A stretch of 64,000 bases of DNA from Undaria pinnatifida (GCA_012845835.1 JABAKD010000016.1:7709919-7773918), one strand, 5' to 3'. Numbered from the stretch's first letter, positions 45,695 through 60,100 are shown. Notes: generated by a model not told the origin, from the letters alone. Translations and numbers: made by a program.

Positions 45695-45990
45695 TTTTTT
45701 TTCACACATACTTTCCAGCTCCTGGACAAGCTATGGTCACAGGTGTCGTCATTTCTCCCCCCCCGGTTCTTGCCTTCAATTTATATCGCGCATAGGGTTC
45801 AGCAATCCCACTGCTCGTCGATTTTTCATCGAGTGTTGCTAACTCACGCTCTCGCTCTTTCCGCAAGTCAATTTGTGCACAAGAAAAAGTCCCACGAATT
45901 TATACGGGTATACACTCGGGGCGATTCGAACTCACAAAACTGACCTATACCAGGCTCGAGGATAACCTGATACGCCACCGGGGCGACCGG
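45695..45990 (-). mobile_element. tRNA-derived SINE, full-length type
   Basis: On the minus strand: GGTCGCCCCGGTGGCGTATC (A-box region), then GAGTTCGAATCGCCCC (B box), a body with GAGCGAGAGCGTGAGTTAGC and a 3' poly-A of ~10. It matches 57895-58217 over its full length. Confidence 0.85.
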
Positions 45991-46160
45991 TATATCGTTG
46001 TGAGATGTTGTGCAAGGCAGATCTCATGAGCTAGACCATCCACAAGTAGCTCCTAAATACGTCATTATTAGGAGATGTTGTGCAAAGCAGATCACCACCT
46101 GGACCATCTACAAGTGAATCCTACATATAAATGCACCGTTATGAAATGTTGTGCAGAATC
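45991..46160. repeat. tandem ~75-bp repeat
   Basis: Two to three copies of GAGATGTTGTGCAA[GA]GCAGAT, GACCATC.ACAAGT and TCCTA. A further piece lies at 45640-45690. Confidence 0.75.
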
Positions 46161-46914
46161 TGTATCGGAGAATACATATCCAACCCAGGAATCGTGTGCT
46201 AGATCATGCAGATCGTACGGATCCCACCCGATAACATGAGTTAGACCACACAATTAGACCACACAGATCTTCCCTCTGAAAGATCTAGATCATCAAGTGG
46301 AGATCGTTGATCTGTCTGACGTGGGCAACGTTTACACACACATTTTTCCCTCTGAACCGCGTTACCCTTTGGTAACTGCACCCACTTGTCTAGGGGCTAG
46401 GCTATATTACTTGGAATTAAAGGATACTACTTTTCGCAGTACTCAAAAAAGTTAAAACTCACGATACAAAAGCCAAAAACCAACAACTGCACAACTTCGA
46501 TAGCGAAACATATGCATATCATAACAAGTGAACGGTTTTTTTACCATCCCAAACCATCCCAAACTCAAGAGTCCCCAGGGTTACCGGCGAACTCCAAAAA
46601 CGTAGCGTCCCCCTCTCGGGTGAGAACAGTCGCACCCCAAAACTAGAGTCCTCGAATCACGCCTGCCGCTCCTTAAAACACGCCCTCATACTATCACCAA
46701 CATAAACACGCCACACCAAGCAATACACCGCCGCAAACCTCGCGTCACCGACAGGTACAACCAAAAAACAAATTGAGATAACTTGGAACACAACCCTTGA
46801 AAAGCGCTTTTACGCGCGTTTCCCTAAAGCCGTTGTTCGATGCGTCATCCACAAACCGAAAAAAAGGACGGCACAAGGTGAAAAAACGGAGTCCACTTCA
46901 CAAGCCGTCGTTTT
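46161..46914. other. stretch without a recognised gene
   Basis: GATCTAGATC-type words occur at 46200-46320. No repeat family or exon was recognised in the rest. Confidence 0.4.
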
Positions 46915-47105
46915 TAGCAGGATGCAGTTCACCCTTCATGCGACTCGCCGAACACCTCACGGAGCTTTGCGCTTGGTGCACAAAACGCCTGCCTGGTCTG
47001 TGAAAACCCGACGTGCTCCGTCCTGGCATTGTAGGGATGCGGGAGTCTATGGTCTTACAAACTACGGCCATCCACGACAACGAATCCCCCAGCCCCCGCC
47101 CCCCC
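46915..47105 (+). mobile_element. short poly-C-tailed repeat, copy 6 (sense)
   Basis: GGATGCAGTTCACCCTTCAT starts the copy, then CGCTTGGTGCA, CCGACGTGCTCCGTCC and a C-rich end. It matches 57015-57225 in the same orientation; these two show the element's most complete 5' end. Confidence 0.85.
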
Positions 47106-48030
47106 TCCCTCAAGCCGTTACGTACATCTGTTGCTACGTCCTATCCAACGTGCGCTGTCGATGCAAGCCACTATATGGCGTTTTTTTCGCGTAAAAATTA
47201 TCGGAGCTACTACACTACATGGCGGTTCTGGCAAGCAATTTTCGGGGCTGCTAATATACTACTTAAGTTTCTACTGATCCGCGCCATAGTACGTTCTTGC
47301 CAGGCGGGTGTATTCTTCCTTGAACATAAACATAAGAACCTGAGAAGCGAAGGCGGCACGGCGGGAAACAGGTCAGTCAGAGACGCAACGTGTTACGCTC
47401 AGGAACCAGAATGTATGGGTGAGACAACGACGAGGGGGAGATATCGGACCCCAGTCCCATGGACAACAGGGAATACAACAGATTAAGAAAATACGGGCAG
47501 GAAAACTGCCTCGAGCAGGAGGCCTCAAACATAATGGGTATCTCGATTCAAGAGCGCCCAAGACAAGAGCATTCGATACTTAATCGCGTTTAAATCGGCA
47601 TGTCCCGCCATGCTAAAAACAATAAATTTGTCCACTACAGATGGCAGCATCGTGTACCTAAGAGCACTTGTTTTGGCTTGTCACGGGGCGGTTTTGAATC
47701 GGGGTACCCACTGTAATCCAACGTTTTCTGTAAAATGATCGGTGAAGGCCCAGAAGTATACACAAGAGTGTCGCTATCGCTTGGAGCTCGCGGACCACGA
47801 TGCTTGTAACCGTGTTACATTTGTGTGTGCTGTTGGTCGACGGCAGCGGCCGAACACAAACCCGGCCCCACTAGGGGCTCTCGAAAGCATTCCAAATTTC
47901 TCGGCACGGTGCAAATTGAAAGCTTCGCATTCTCGTAACGAAGCAAGTACCTGGTAAAACAAGCAGTAAAAGAGCGCGGGGAAAACCGGAACACAAAACA
48001 TAGACGTCGCGCGCATCGATCGCCTCCCAC
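47106..48030. other. region after the last carrier exon found, no firm exon
   Basis: The final ~20 residues of the carrier should be encoded on the minus strand below 48031, but I could not place them. A plus-strand 44-codon frame at 47459-47593 (MDNREYNRLRKYGQENCLEQ) is noted but unsupported. Confidence 0.35.
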
Positions 48031-48195
48031 CGTGTGCGTGCCGGATCGCGCGAAGTACGGGGTGAAGCCCTTCCAAAGGCTGGTGACGCCCTCCGCCTTC
48101 ACCACGTACGACAAGGTCTGCAACGTCGACCTGTACTTCAACGGCGCCCCGTCCTTGCTCGGCGCCTGGCTCTGCATCCGAGTCTTGGCCGAGTC
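48031..48195 (-). CDS. carrier exon 6
   Basis: The acceptor CACCTACAG opens 55 codons, DSAKTRMQSQAPSKDGAPLK to FTPYFARSGTHT, then a weak donor ACG|GTGGGA. The start completes signature three (PL|DSAK). The last helix (usually TxxFxxxEQ) should follow in another exon. Confidence 0.9.
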
Positions 48196-51100
48196 CTGTA
48201 GGTGGTTGCGACAAAATTGAGTCCAAGCACGGGTATGGGGTCGGCTGGGTGAAGGCTTCGGTTGATAGGCTTCGGTTATAGGCTTCGATTTATAGGCTTC
48301 GGTTTGTAGGCTTCAGTTTATAAGCTTTCGTCTGCATGCCCGGCATGGGTTGTCGGTAGGCCGTTGGTCAGGGAGAGATGCACTGTTCTTCGTTGGGGCT
48401 CGGTTCTCATGGTCGGCATGGGTTCCCTCCCGCCAGGTCGTTGGTCGCTGGTCGGGGACCAGCAATACAGGAAGGACGCACTGTTTGTTGCAGGGAATAT
48501 ATTCGCCCATGCCCTCCCGCGTTGCTGCCAGTTGTCGACAGACTTCTGTTCAGAGCTTTGTGCTACTCTACCGCTAGACGTGCGACTAGTTTGACGAGAC
48601 CATATGTCGTGCAAGGTACCACGTATTACTCAGCGAGGAGAAGGTGAGGAGTGAGCTAGCGGTGGCGATGGCGATGGCGGCGGCGGCTGCGGAAGCGAAG
48701 CCAAGGCATGGCTATATATGGCTCATGTCGGATGGCGCGCTTTAGCAGATCATCTACATACGTTGAAGCTCATTGGTTCAGGTTCCGCCGCATTTGCCTC
48801 AGGTTGCACTGCACTTCTTTGTACAACGTATCTACTAGATATCCGCGAGTGAAGTTCTTGGTAGGATATCTAGGGCAGCTGCGGTTTCACCAACACATAC
48901 GCAGATACCTTGGACTCCTCCTTGTTGGCAGCTACACACAAGGACCACACAGATTCATATAATATCGATGACAACAAGTAACCGGCTACCAAAAAGGATG
49001 CAACGCAGGATCTGGAAAAATGAGCAAGTACGAGGCGTAATATTTTTGCGACTCAGTGGGATTTCGAGTGGCTTTTAGTGGTTTTATGCGATTTCGTGTC
49101 ATTTTGCCTCGCGGCACCGTGCTACCCTCGTAAATGACCATTTATGACATAGACATGGTTTAACGAGTATCCGGCTATTAACGAGGAAGTTGCGTAGGAC
49201 CCGGAAACGGCGAGGGCGCAAAGTGAGCACGTGTCTGCCGCTGTCCAGAATAGACAGCGTTCGCTCAATGGCAGCTGAACGAAGAGTAACGTCCCAACAA
49301 AGCATTGACGTGTCTGGATAGATCGCCTCCGGCTAAAACCCTTGACATCATCCCCCTTGCTCGGAAATGGTATATGGATATCCATCCGCACGCGTATCGC
49401 TGCATTGTCAAGATTCGACTGGGGCAAGTGCGATATTTACAGATCTACACAGTAGGTCTAAACGTGCAGTCAAGTTGCTAGCCTTGTCGTACAGTGCTGC
49501 CGTCGCAGCGGCGTCAGCGGTAACACTTACACTTGCGCCAATCGAACATCAATTAGACAAGGTCGTGTCGAGGCTTTTGTCTCTGTGACAAGATCTGCAG
49601 AGGTGGCACCGAAGTGTCTGTGAAGATCACTTGTGATGCGGAAGAAAAAGAGAAGATACTTCGGAAAGTGGCGCTTATGGTCAAATTATGACGACAAACG
49701 AGAGAACGAAGATAAATGGAGAAAAAAGGAGAGACGTGGAGAGGGGAAGGAGAAGAGAAGGAGCGGCCGACGTGGGGCTGACCATCACCTGGTCTTGACG
49801 GGGTAATGCCCGTGCTACGGGCAGACGTACTCTATGGGTTGTCGTACTGGCCGACAGTCCGTCCTACAGTAACATTTCTGGCAAAATTCCAAGGTTGTGT
49901 TCTGTAGGGTACGTACAAATCGTACCCGGGGTATTTTCCCCGGGTAATACCCTACAAAGAACTTCTGCAAGTTCTGTAGGGCATTCATACCTGTACCCGG
50001 AACTTCTGGAAGTTCTGTGCGACATTCATACCTGTACCCGGAACTTCTGGGTGTTCTGTACGCCCGTGCCCACCATACCCGGGGTACGGGTACTGCAAGT
50101 TTTGTACCCGCTCGGAACTTCTGTGAGTTCTGTACGCCTGTGCCATAATACTCGGAACTTCTGGAAGTTCTGTAAGATCCTCATACCCTTACCCGGAAAT
50201 TATGTGACTTCTGTAAGACTGCTGTGGCACAATACCCGGGGTACGGGTATACCTTCGTTACAACACCCGGGGAGCTCCGTAGACTAGTCTATTCATTCAG
50301 GTTTAATCCGAAAAGCGTATTTTGCATTAATTAGGATGTCGTCATGTTTTGTCAGTCACACAAACCGAACAAACACAGCGGTACGTATCATACAACAAGA
50401 ACACCTGTTGTTGATGTTTATTTCGTTTTCTAAGGGCACGTGTTAGCGCATTAACGAAGGACACTTTTGAATCGAAATTGTTGTTGTTTATTAATCGAAT
50501 TGAATTCGATTCGATTTGTTTGAAACAACGATTTTTTTTCCTCCTGTTGGGGAACCACGTATGGCGTATTGTCGACGTTTTTTTTTTCCGATCGGAATAC
50601 TGAAGATAGATCTCGCTATCATATCATCGAAGTCTTGAACTATTCTCTGTGATTCGGTGGCTTTGATTCTTTGTCGTCGCACTTGGCTTAGCAAGCTAGT
50701 GGAAAAATTAGGCTTGCGACCGCTATTATTTTTTGGGGGGCGCCACAGCCGGGGTACGCTATGGTATGACCTGTGGTATGAACTGTGCTGCAGAATAACA
50801 GTAGTAGTAGATGTAATGTGGTATTTCCTATGAGTGCATCAGTGTAAGCAGTATGCCAATCGCGGTAATTGGAAATGCGTTGACAATTGAGTCTTTTTTT
50901 GACCAGTCAAATTGTTTTTGTCGCCTCGTTTGAGGCGGGTATTTACCCGGGAACTACCCGTACCCGGGACTTCTGTGAGTTCTGTACAACCCTACCCGTG
51001 CCCGAAACGTCTGTGGGTTCTGTACGACATTCATACCCGTACCCGACCCTTCTATTTTCGTTTGTGTCTGTAGGGTACACACAAAACCATACCCGGGGTA

Positions 51101-54100
51101 TTTACCCCGGGTATTACCCTACAATTTACTTCTGTAACTTCTGCAGGACAATCATACCCGTACCGGGACTTCTGGAACTTCTGTATGCCGGTGCCACAAA
51201 GACCCTGGGTACGGGTACAGCATATTTACACCTGCCCGGAACTTCTGGAAGTTCTGTACGCCCGTGCCACAATACCCGGAAGTTCTGGAAGTTTTGTAAG
51301 ACTTCCATACCCGTACCCGGAACTTCTGGAAGTTCTGCAAGATTTTCATACCCGTACCCGGAACTTGTGTGAGTTCTGTGAGACCCGTGCCACAATACCC
51401 GGGGTAATGGTACAGCATGTTTTGTACCCGCCCGGAACTTCTCTGGGTTCTGCAAGCCTGTGCCACAATACCCGGAACTTCTGGAAGTTCTGTAACACTT
51501 CCATACCCGTACCCGAAACTTCTGGAAGTTTTGTAAGACTCCCATACCCTTACCCGGAACCCACAAACCCTACAGAACTTAAGCGTGCGATATTCCCTAC
51601 AAAGTTACCAGATATCGATACTTATGGTGATAGCTATTAATCATTAAAAGTCGAATATACAATACATCGCCGGGGAGGAACAACCCGAATTTCCTCGCAT
51701 ATTGTATTTATCCGCATCTAGAATAAGATACTTAGTGTACTTAGAGTAGTGAATACAAATCAACTAGATACTAGTGGGCTGCAGAGTCCATATTTCAATA
51801 GTCAACATTGACATCAACATCAACATCAACAAGCAGATACAGCAGGCGTTAGTTCGAGGCTCACCCAGCGATTAAGGGGGCCAAGCCGCGACCCGCGAAA
51901 TATCCACCATAACAATTACACAGCTGTGCCGGCAATAGCTGTGGGTCTCCCACTACCAGCGAGGAGCTGACCAGTGGTACACCAACCGCAAGCCGTGTCA
52001 GCAATAAATCAACCGCGAGCCGCGGAGAAATCGAGAAAGCTCCCGATCATACCGCGGCCGAGGGGTCCTCGACGTGCATCTGGCGTCACGGTAGTTATGG
52101 TTATATCAATTACGCTGGCATAGCATTCGGCTTGATTGGGATTCTTTATAAACACATAAAGTAGCACATATACGTAGCATAAACACAGCAGAATTGGGCG
52201 TTTTGAGGTGTACAACAGGCACGACGGGGTGAAAATTAAAGAATATATAAAGCACAATAGAAAAAAAAAGCACAACAGTTTGAAGAAACAGAGCAGGATC
52301 GGTAGTCGATACCTGGTAAAGGCTAACGGTACATCATTAGTTGACACTCACCAACGGTAGAGACGCGAAGGAGTAGACTACCGCGGCTGTCAGCGCGGAA
52401 GCTAGATGGGTCCCCTTGTTATCCCCCAGTATTGGCGTGAGCATGGTCTTAGCCTGGTCGTACGTCCCCAGCTGCGTCATAGACACCACCATGGCGCGTG
52501 ACACTTCCATCCATAACCCGCAGGAGAAGGAAAAAGAGAAAACACGTCACAAAAATCGTAACAAAAAAGAAGGGGGTTAATTCCGGTGTGTTACAGCAGT
52601 CGATGTGCGTGTGCGCATCAAATTCGGGCAAAAAGAAAGAGAGAACGGAGGAGAGAGGAGGAGTTGCTGTGCCGTGTACGTAATAAGTTTAAACAACCTG
52701 AAGAGAGAGAGAGGGGAGACAGAGAAGGAGGTACACAAGGAGAGAGGGAAGGAAAGAGGCGAAGCCGAAACGCGGGGAGACAAGAATACATCGATCGGGC
52801 TGTAAGACAGGGGTTGTTTGCGCAGGGCTGACGCGCGCCATGGCGCAATAGCTGAATAAAAAGAACGACCACAAAAGAACCCCAGAAAGGATGTGAGACC
52901 TTCTTACCATGGTTCCGGAGAGCGATACACACTAAAACACCATCCCACGATAGACGCGACAGGGTGGTCACACATTAAAGCCGTGGATCAGTCAGTTGCT
53001 CGTCAAAACACCACAGAAGAGGCGATGAGGTGTCCAAAATATGGGTGTTATTTCGAGTGTGTTTTGATTGTCCAACATTCCTGATATGCAAGACGCAATT
53101 TAGAGAGCCACGCTCGTACCCCTTCCCCCAAATTACTCCACTCGGCACCAACGTCAACGCCGTACCACACCGCACAGAACCTTCCTCCATTTGAAGACAA
53201 CGCGGGCCGGCTGAGACCGTCCATAATCGATCACAAGTACAATAAACTGCCTCACGTCAACGGAGCGGAACACCCCCACTAAAAACCCAGCTACATCGGG
53301 GTACGACCATCTACTTTTAGACTTTTTCGAGAGACGAAAGACCAGTTAACTCGGCTTATCACGAAACCAAAAACACAAAAGCGGCTTCTCTCCTGCACCC
53401 AAAACCCGGCCTTATCTCGGGACTGTAACGCCTGTACACCTGCACGTACGTACGTAGATCTACACCAGGTACTAAAAACGACCGCACACCCTAAAAATTC
53501 GGAGGCTTGCCGAGCAAATTCGCTCAACACTCCTGACGGCACGGCAGCCTCGAACACGCCAAACCGGAAGAATGGCGATCCGAGACTGTCACCCGGGAAA
53601 CTGTTGCGCCGCAAAAGCATCGACGGCGCCAGAGCAGGGCAAACCGCAACATTTTCCCGCAAAAAAGCGCGAGCCCCCAAAAACATCTGCGATTTCCCTC
53701 CCACCAACGCCAGTCCCCCGAAAACTGCCTCCTCGCGTAAAGCGAGCTACCAACACACTTGCGACGAAGCTCCCACCAACGTGCCACGGTTCCCCAAAAC
53801 TGCCTTCTCGACAAAAACGAGTCCACCAAAAACACTCATACATCACACAAAACACTTCACCCTTCTGTCTATGGATCAATACATTACAGGACATCTGGTA
53901 CGAAGCAGCACTACCACTAACCCCAGGCTGGGTTTTCTAGTTGGGAGGGGGTGCGTTTTGCACTTAAAACATCACTATAACGGCTCCCGGATCTATTTTA
54001 ATTTCAGCAAAATACCAGCCTGTCTTTTCTTGCTATCCTGTTTCTTATTTCGGTGTCCCGTGTCGACGCATGCTACCAAGGGTTAGATACGGGTGCACCT

Positions 54101-57100
54101 GCAACATTCCGAGGCTTTTCAGTTCAGGAACTCTATACAGTGCCTCGCCCAAACCTTGGCTTTTCATCAAAGCGGAAGAGCAATCCGATTGAACAAACCC
54201 GCGACCTACCGTACAACGACAGATAAATCTGGTGGAAAAATACACACATCAACATTAAAGGCATTCCCACGAGGGGCCTCGCCAATCAGAAACATCTCAT
54301 GGAAAAAAATGATACCGTACAGCACGCAAGATAACACACACAAACCCCCCACCGATGAACAAACCCCATGGCCTACTGAATAACGACTACTATATCGGAA
54401 AAAAGCATAAACATAAAGGCATTCCAAGGAGGAGCCCCGCCGAACAGAATCAATCACATCTTGACCCAAAAGAAATGCTACAGTACAGCACGCAAGATAA
54501 CACTCAAAATCTCCCAGTCGGAAAATTTCTCATACTCGCTGATTTTTTGTCTCCAAAACGGGCAAGGAGAGTGCAAACGCCGAGCGATGCGTCTCCTTAT
54601 GGACAAGATCCTGACGATATCCTAGTAAAAAATGCCACCATCTTCGATGCGTGCCCCCCCCCGCCCCCGCCCCCTCTTGTCTTGAAAAAAAAAAAACATA
54701 TTCCAAAATATCGTACCAGGGGTGTGCTATCTCTGCATGTTTTACGGTATGACGCCCCTATCATAGCCCGCGTCTAAAAAAAAACTGTATCTTGCTTACC
54801 CGTCGGCGTAGCTCCCCGCCAATAAGTCCGCACCCCCTCCTCTTTGGCAATGCGAAAGAGGGCGTCGCCGATGTGCTTGTAGCCCAGTCGACTCGCCGCG
54901 GGAAGACGGGCGTCGCCCTGCATCCGCACCATACACACCTGAGCTCATGGAGTCGTATTGCAGTCAAACGTAACGAAGCGTTTCGATGCACGGTTAGGGT
55001 TAGGGGTGTAGAAGAAGTGCGCAAGGAGGTGTGGGGGGGGGCGCCTCAGTCATTTGACCATTGACCAAGAACCCCTTTCGAGACCGAGCACCGCGCGGGG
55101 GGTGGGGAGCACTTGGGGGTTGCCCCTCTCAGCCGTTACAACTCACGTCTCGCGCATCGGTGAAGCAACGAGCACAAGTTAACGGCCATTCGGAGCGGGT
55201 TGCAACAGGAAGTCGTGGGACGGGGGGGGGTGGAGGACAGGAAACGCGATGTGTGGTAGAAAATAGACCAAAACCAGCTTGCGTGTATGTATGCAAGCGA
55301 GGATTGACAAACTGGCTAGCTGGGATTACCGTTCGGAGCCCGGTTCGGGAAACGCCGTCCGCAATCCAAAAACAACCTCGGCGTTCCTTTGCGTTCGGCG
55401 TTGGTCGACAAAGTACAAACATCAGCCCGGCGGAAGCACAGCCGGGAATAGCAAAAATCGGAAGCAGCCAGATCGGATCTAGTGCTGAAAAGACATAGCG
55501 ACATAAAGAAAACCCTGACTCATTTTTGACCGAAGACCTGTCGCATTCATACCTCGATGGGACAGCACATGAAGGACGCGATAGCGCCGGCGGTGAGTCC
55601 GACTCCGGCCCTGTAAAAAACATTCATGTCTGCCGGCTTTACGAACCTGGAGACGACGGCGTCCTGAGGAACGCCGGTTTCGATACGTGCGGTCGATTAG
55701 GGGATTAACGCGGAGGGTGAGCGAGTATAGAGTTACGAGAAGCAAGCAGCGGGCGCAAGCATTAGCTTTGAACGCTCATCTCTGCACCAAAATCACAAGC
55801 CCACGGGCTAAACACTACAACCTTCTGGGAAATAATACGTAAAAAGTTACTCTGAGCACAACTCTGCAGCGTTCACATGGCCTCGCTTGGCCCCCGCCGC
55901 GACTTGCACGAGATAAAGGGTCTCAAGGCGTAACAGCAGCACCAGCACTACTTCCACCTGCCGCAATATCCCTATTCCTACATTGCTATACATTGGAAAC
56001 CCGGGGAGGGAACCAGGATTTCCTCTCCCGGGGATGGAACAAGGATGTCCCCTACAGGGGATGGAACAAGGATGTCCCCTTCAGGGGGTATAATAAGGAT
56101 GTTCCCTACAGAGGATGGAACCAGATCATCCGCTGACGCCCACAGATAATAGCGACCCGTACTGCCGAGTACCACGCAAGATTTTCCAGCTAACGTAATC
56201 TCGACAACGGGGAAAGTGCGAAAGCTGAGCGATGCGCCAACGTAACAATACCGACGAGGTATTTCCAAAGCCACCCCTTTCATTGGGTGTGGCGCTCCTG
56301 GTTTGGAGACAAACCACCTCGGAAATTACTTACCATTAAAATATCAGAGCGCTGTTTTGTCGTCTAGCGTGTCATGCCGTCTACGGCTGTCAGAACCAAG
56401 AAACCTTCAATTCACTGCGTTCTCACCCGTATCCAGTCGTACAGGCCCACCCTCAGCGTGGTGTACACAGCCTGCCTGGTGACGGCCGCCGACAGCCCCG
56501 CGTACATGCCGGTCATGCCAGACTCTCCGTACACAAGTTTCGCAGCCTTCATGGGATTCCCGCCGCCAGCACCGAGCTGCATTCGGACCTGGAGGATTTG
56601 GAGAAGGGTGGGGGGGGGGGGTAAGGGACCACCATTATCGAAGTGGCCGCGCGACAAAGGATAGGATTTGTCCGTGGACGCAGTAGCAGCAACGGCCTCC
56701 GCAACCGCAGTAACGGACAAACCGCGGTTTATTGGGCAAAATGCAATTAGGTACGTCTTGTGTCGGGGATCTGGGTCGGAATGAGAGGAAAAAATTAACA
56801 GAGCCAATCAGTCTTGCATCAGCCGTCACGTGTAGGTCAACAAACCCACGCCGAGCGCCGGCGAGTAGGGGATTTTTGCTGAGACCGTCAGCAGACACAA
56901 AGTAGTCGCAGGGTTGGTCAGGCAAGACAGAAGTATGAGCCTCTTCTGCTCCCCCCCCGGGAATACCAAAGTACCTGGTAGGCACAAAGTGCCGAAGTCC
57001 GTCTGACGAGCGGTTCTTAGTAGGATGCAGTTCACCCTTCATGCGACTCGCCGAACACCTCACGGCGCTTCGCGCTTGGTGCAAGCAATATCTGCCTAGT

Positions 57101-60100
57101 TGGTGAAAACCCGACGTGCTCCGTCCCGGCATTGTCGGGATGCGAGGGTCATACCACTATGGTCATACGACTACGGCCATGCACAAACCGAGCACACACA
57201 CAGTACGCCCCCCCCCCCTCCCCCCGCCCGGGAATACCCGTAACCGTGGAGCTTGCAGCAGAGGAACTACGAGGATAGCGGCGGAACGTGAACGCCTTCG
57301 TCGGAAGCGTCGCGAAAATAGAGCTTGAACGTCTTCCAGGATCCAGGAAACTTCTGGCGAAATCAAACTTTAATGGGGTATATCAAGACTGCTCCTGCGA
57401 ACGCTTCTGTACCGCTATTTCTTGGTTCGGCGCCGCCTCGTGGTATTGCCTCAACAAGGAAAGCAATTATCGCCTGAATGTCCCACGATAATTGGTTTCA
57501 GTTGTAACATGGTGCCCTGGTCATGATAAAAACAGCAGTGACTATTCACTTCCCTGGAAGTTGACCTCGGACTACGGCTATGGGTGCTGTGCTGCCGTTG
57601 TGCGATAGCCGTCGGCGTTGGCTGTAATCGCCTCACCATGAATACGGAGATAATTGTTCGCATTGAGGTCGGTGCACGAAACAAAAAGAAGACGCCATCG
57701 ATTGTTGTTGGCGTTTTGCTCGATTTGGTGCTGGCGATTTGGTGGCTGGCTGCGGCTATTGAGGTGGGGTCTCGGTGCTAATTAGGACCTTACGGCGGCT
57801 AATTCTACTGTATATCCAGGGTATATCATACCGGGTACCTAGTACTACGGCTGGCCCTACGAATGTCTGCTGTATCATCGTATACCCATGCTGCCATTTT
57901 TTTTTTTTTTTTTTTTTTTCTCACACTTTTACTTTCCAGCTTCTGGACAAGCCGTGGTCACAGGTGTTCTTCCCTTCTCCCCCCCGGTTCTTGCCTTCAA
58001 TTTTTATCGCGCATAGGGTTCAGCAATCCCACTGCTCGTCGATTTTTCATCGAATGTTGCTAACTCACGCTCTCGCGCTTTCCGCAAGTCAATTTGTGCA
58101 CAAGAAAAAGTCCCAACGAATATATACGAGTATGCACTCGGCGGGGCTCGAACTCACGAAACTGACCTATACCGGGCTCGAGGATAACCTGATACGCCAC
58201 CGGGGCGACCGGTATGCCATACCTAGGGCTGTGTGTCGGCACGACTTAAGTCGCTGGCTAGTTATTAGTCGGGCAAATAGTCAGTCGTGAAACGGAGGTG
58301 CCGCCTTTCCGACTTACTGGGTTTCCTTAACTGTAGGAAGGCTTTTTTAATGCGGGGTACAGCTTTTAACGTGAATTGCTGCGGGCTGTGGATACCTCTC
58401 ACATGTCCTGTGACACTGCAGCGCACAGCGGGAGATACACACACGCACACATGGCGGAACAGCCCATCTCTCTCGATGGTGCCGAAGGCGTCAGCCCACC
58501 CGAAACGCTGCTCAACCGCGTGAAGCATGAGAAGAGGCGCAGCAAGCCGCTCAGATCCAGCAACCCGCTGTGGAAGTTTCTCACGGTCTACCTTAAGGAC
58601 TCGCTCCCTGGCATCGCCGTGTGCAAACTTTGCGAGGCGGAAGGCGATTTCGCCGATGCCGAGAATAGGTTCGGGCCCCCTCCCCATTTGAGGCAGCACC
58701 TAGACATGCAGAGGAGAGGGCATCGCGAGGCCCTGAAAGGACATGAGGCGCATGGGGCGGGTAGCAAAGGCGAAGGCAGTGGCGGGACCTCGAGCGAGAA
58801 GGATGCGGGTAGCATAATCGCATAAACAGACGGCGTCAAGCCATTCACGAGCAACATGGTTCGGTTCATCGTCGACAGCTCTAGTAATCGATGGTTTAGG
58901 ACTTGCGGTCGTCATCGACGCGCGCGTTTCGCGCAAGGTTGGGAGAGACACTAATACGCGAATAACATCACCGAGGGATCCAATGTCGGATTGAATGTAC
59001 ATTCAAACATGCTGTTACAGCAGCGATTAGCTGTAGAATACGTGGACATCGCATTTTGTTTAGTTTGGCGTCCCGGTCTCAGCCGTCAGCCCTGTTACGT
59101 ACATTGCACGTAGATGTGCCTTGTCTTCACATTAAACCGTTATTTCTACCCAACGATATCAGTACACCAAGAGCCCGTAGTAGGCCTCAGGTATCAATTT
59201 AGGGACAATACCAAGACCAAACAACAAAGTCACTTCGACCGACCCTTCCATTGTCCGATGGTTTCGGAGTCGCGATGACTTAGCGTTCCGCGTCAGCGCA
59301 GAACTTGTAATGAGGATTTTATAGCCGAAGGAGAGCTAGCTCCGAGGATTAAAATAATTATCTTCCTAATTGGGTCGTGCAGGTACAACAGTACATACAG
59401 TTAGTAGACGCACACGCAAGGAAGTGCAGAGGGTACTTGTAAAAAACCGGGAAAAAAAAGGTTGAGGGTGTCGATATTTTTTTTGCAAAAAATGACAACT
59501 ATCTGTCTGTCTGCATGTCTGTCTGTCGCCGAGCTCAAACACCCGTTGCACGACAGAGACGTAACTGATCGCAACGAGCCCAAGGTTGGATGACCGGGCC
59601 AAACAGGGAGAAGACGCTCTCGCCAGTTCGAAATCAAGGCGTCGAGACTTCGTATAGGGAGCTCGATTTGAGTCGTGGGCATCCTACTTCTCATCTTATC
59701 ATCTCCCGTCGCATAAAAAAAGAAATTAAGTACTTGGAGGGATTTCGATTGAAAAAAAAACAATTTTTAGGAATGGGGGTGATAATATCACAGACTCGAG
59801 CCATCGAGGAGAGCGCAGAAATGTTCCCCATCGCGGCGCCCACAAGCCCTTCCACTGCTTAATACTTGCAGTACTTGCAAGGTCGTTCTGGAGTATTTTC
59901 GCCCCCGTTCGCGGCACTTGCTTGGGTCTCGTGGCACTCTGTGGGCGGGATACTCATGGTACCGGCGGGTGTTTTTGTTTAGACCGTTTTTGGGTTTTCA
60001 AACATCACCAGATACTAGGTTTGATCGAAATAGAAGGACATCTTTCACTTCATTGCCACGAGTGTCACAAGCAACAACACTAAGGGAGACGTTGCAGGAG

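Noticed and set aside
47295-47345. Plus-strand VFFLEHKHKN as last carrier exon
   Set aside because: It resembles a carrier C-terminus but lies on the wrong strand.
47815-48030. Read-through C-terminus of the carrier to 47815
   Set aside because: The carrier family ends with a hydrophobic helix and a short tail; the read-through peptide does not resemble it.
57940-57972. Micro-exon encoding LLDKPWSQ
   Set aside because: Same SINE 3' end in antisense; no host gene on the plus strand here.
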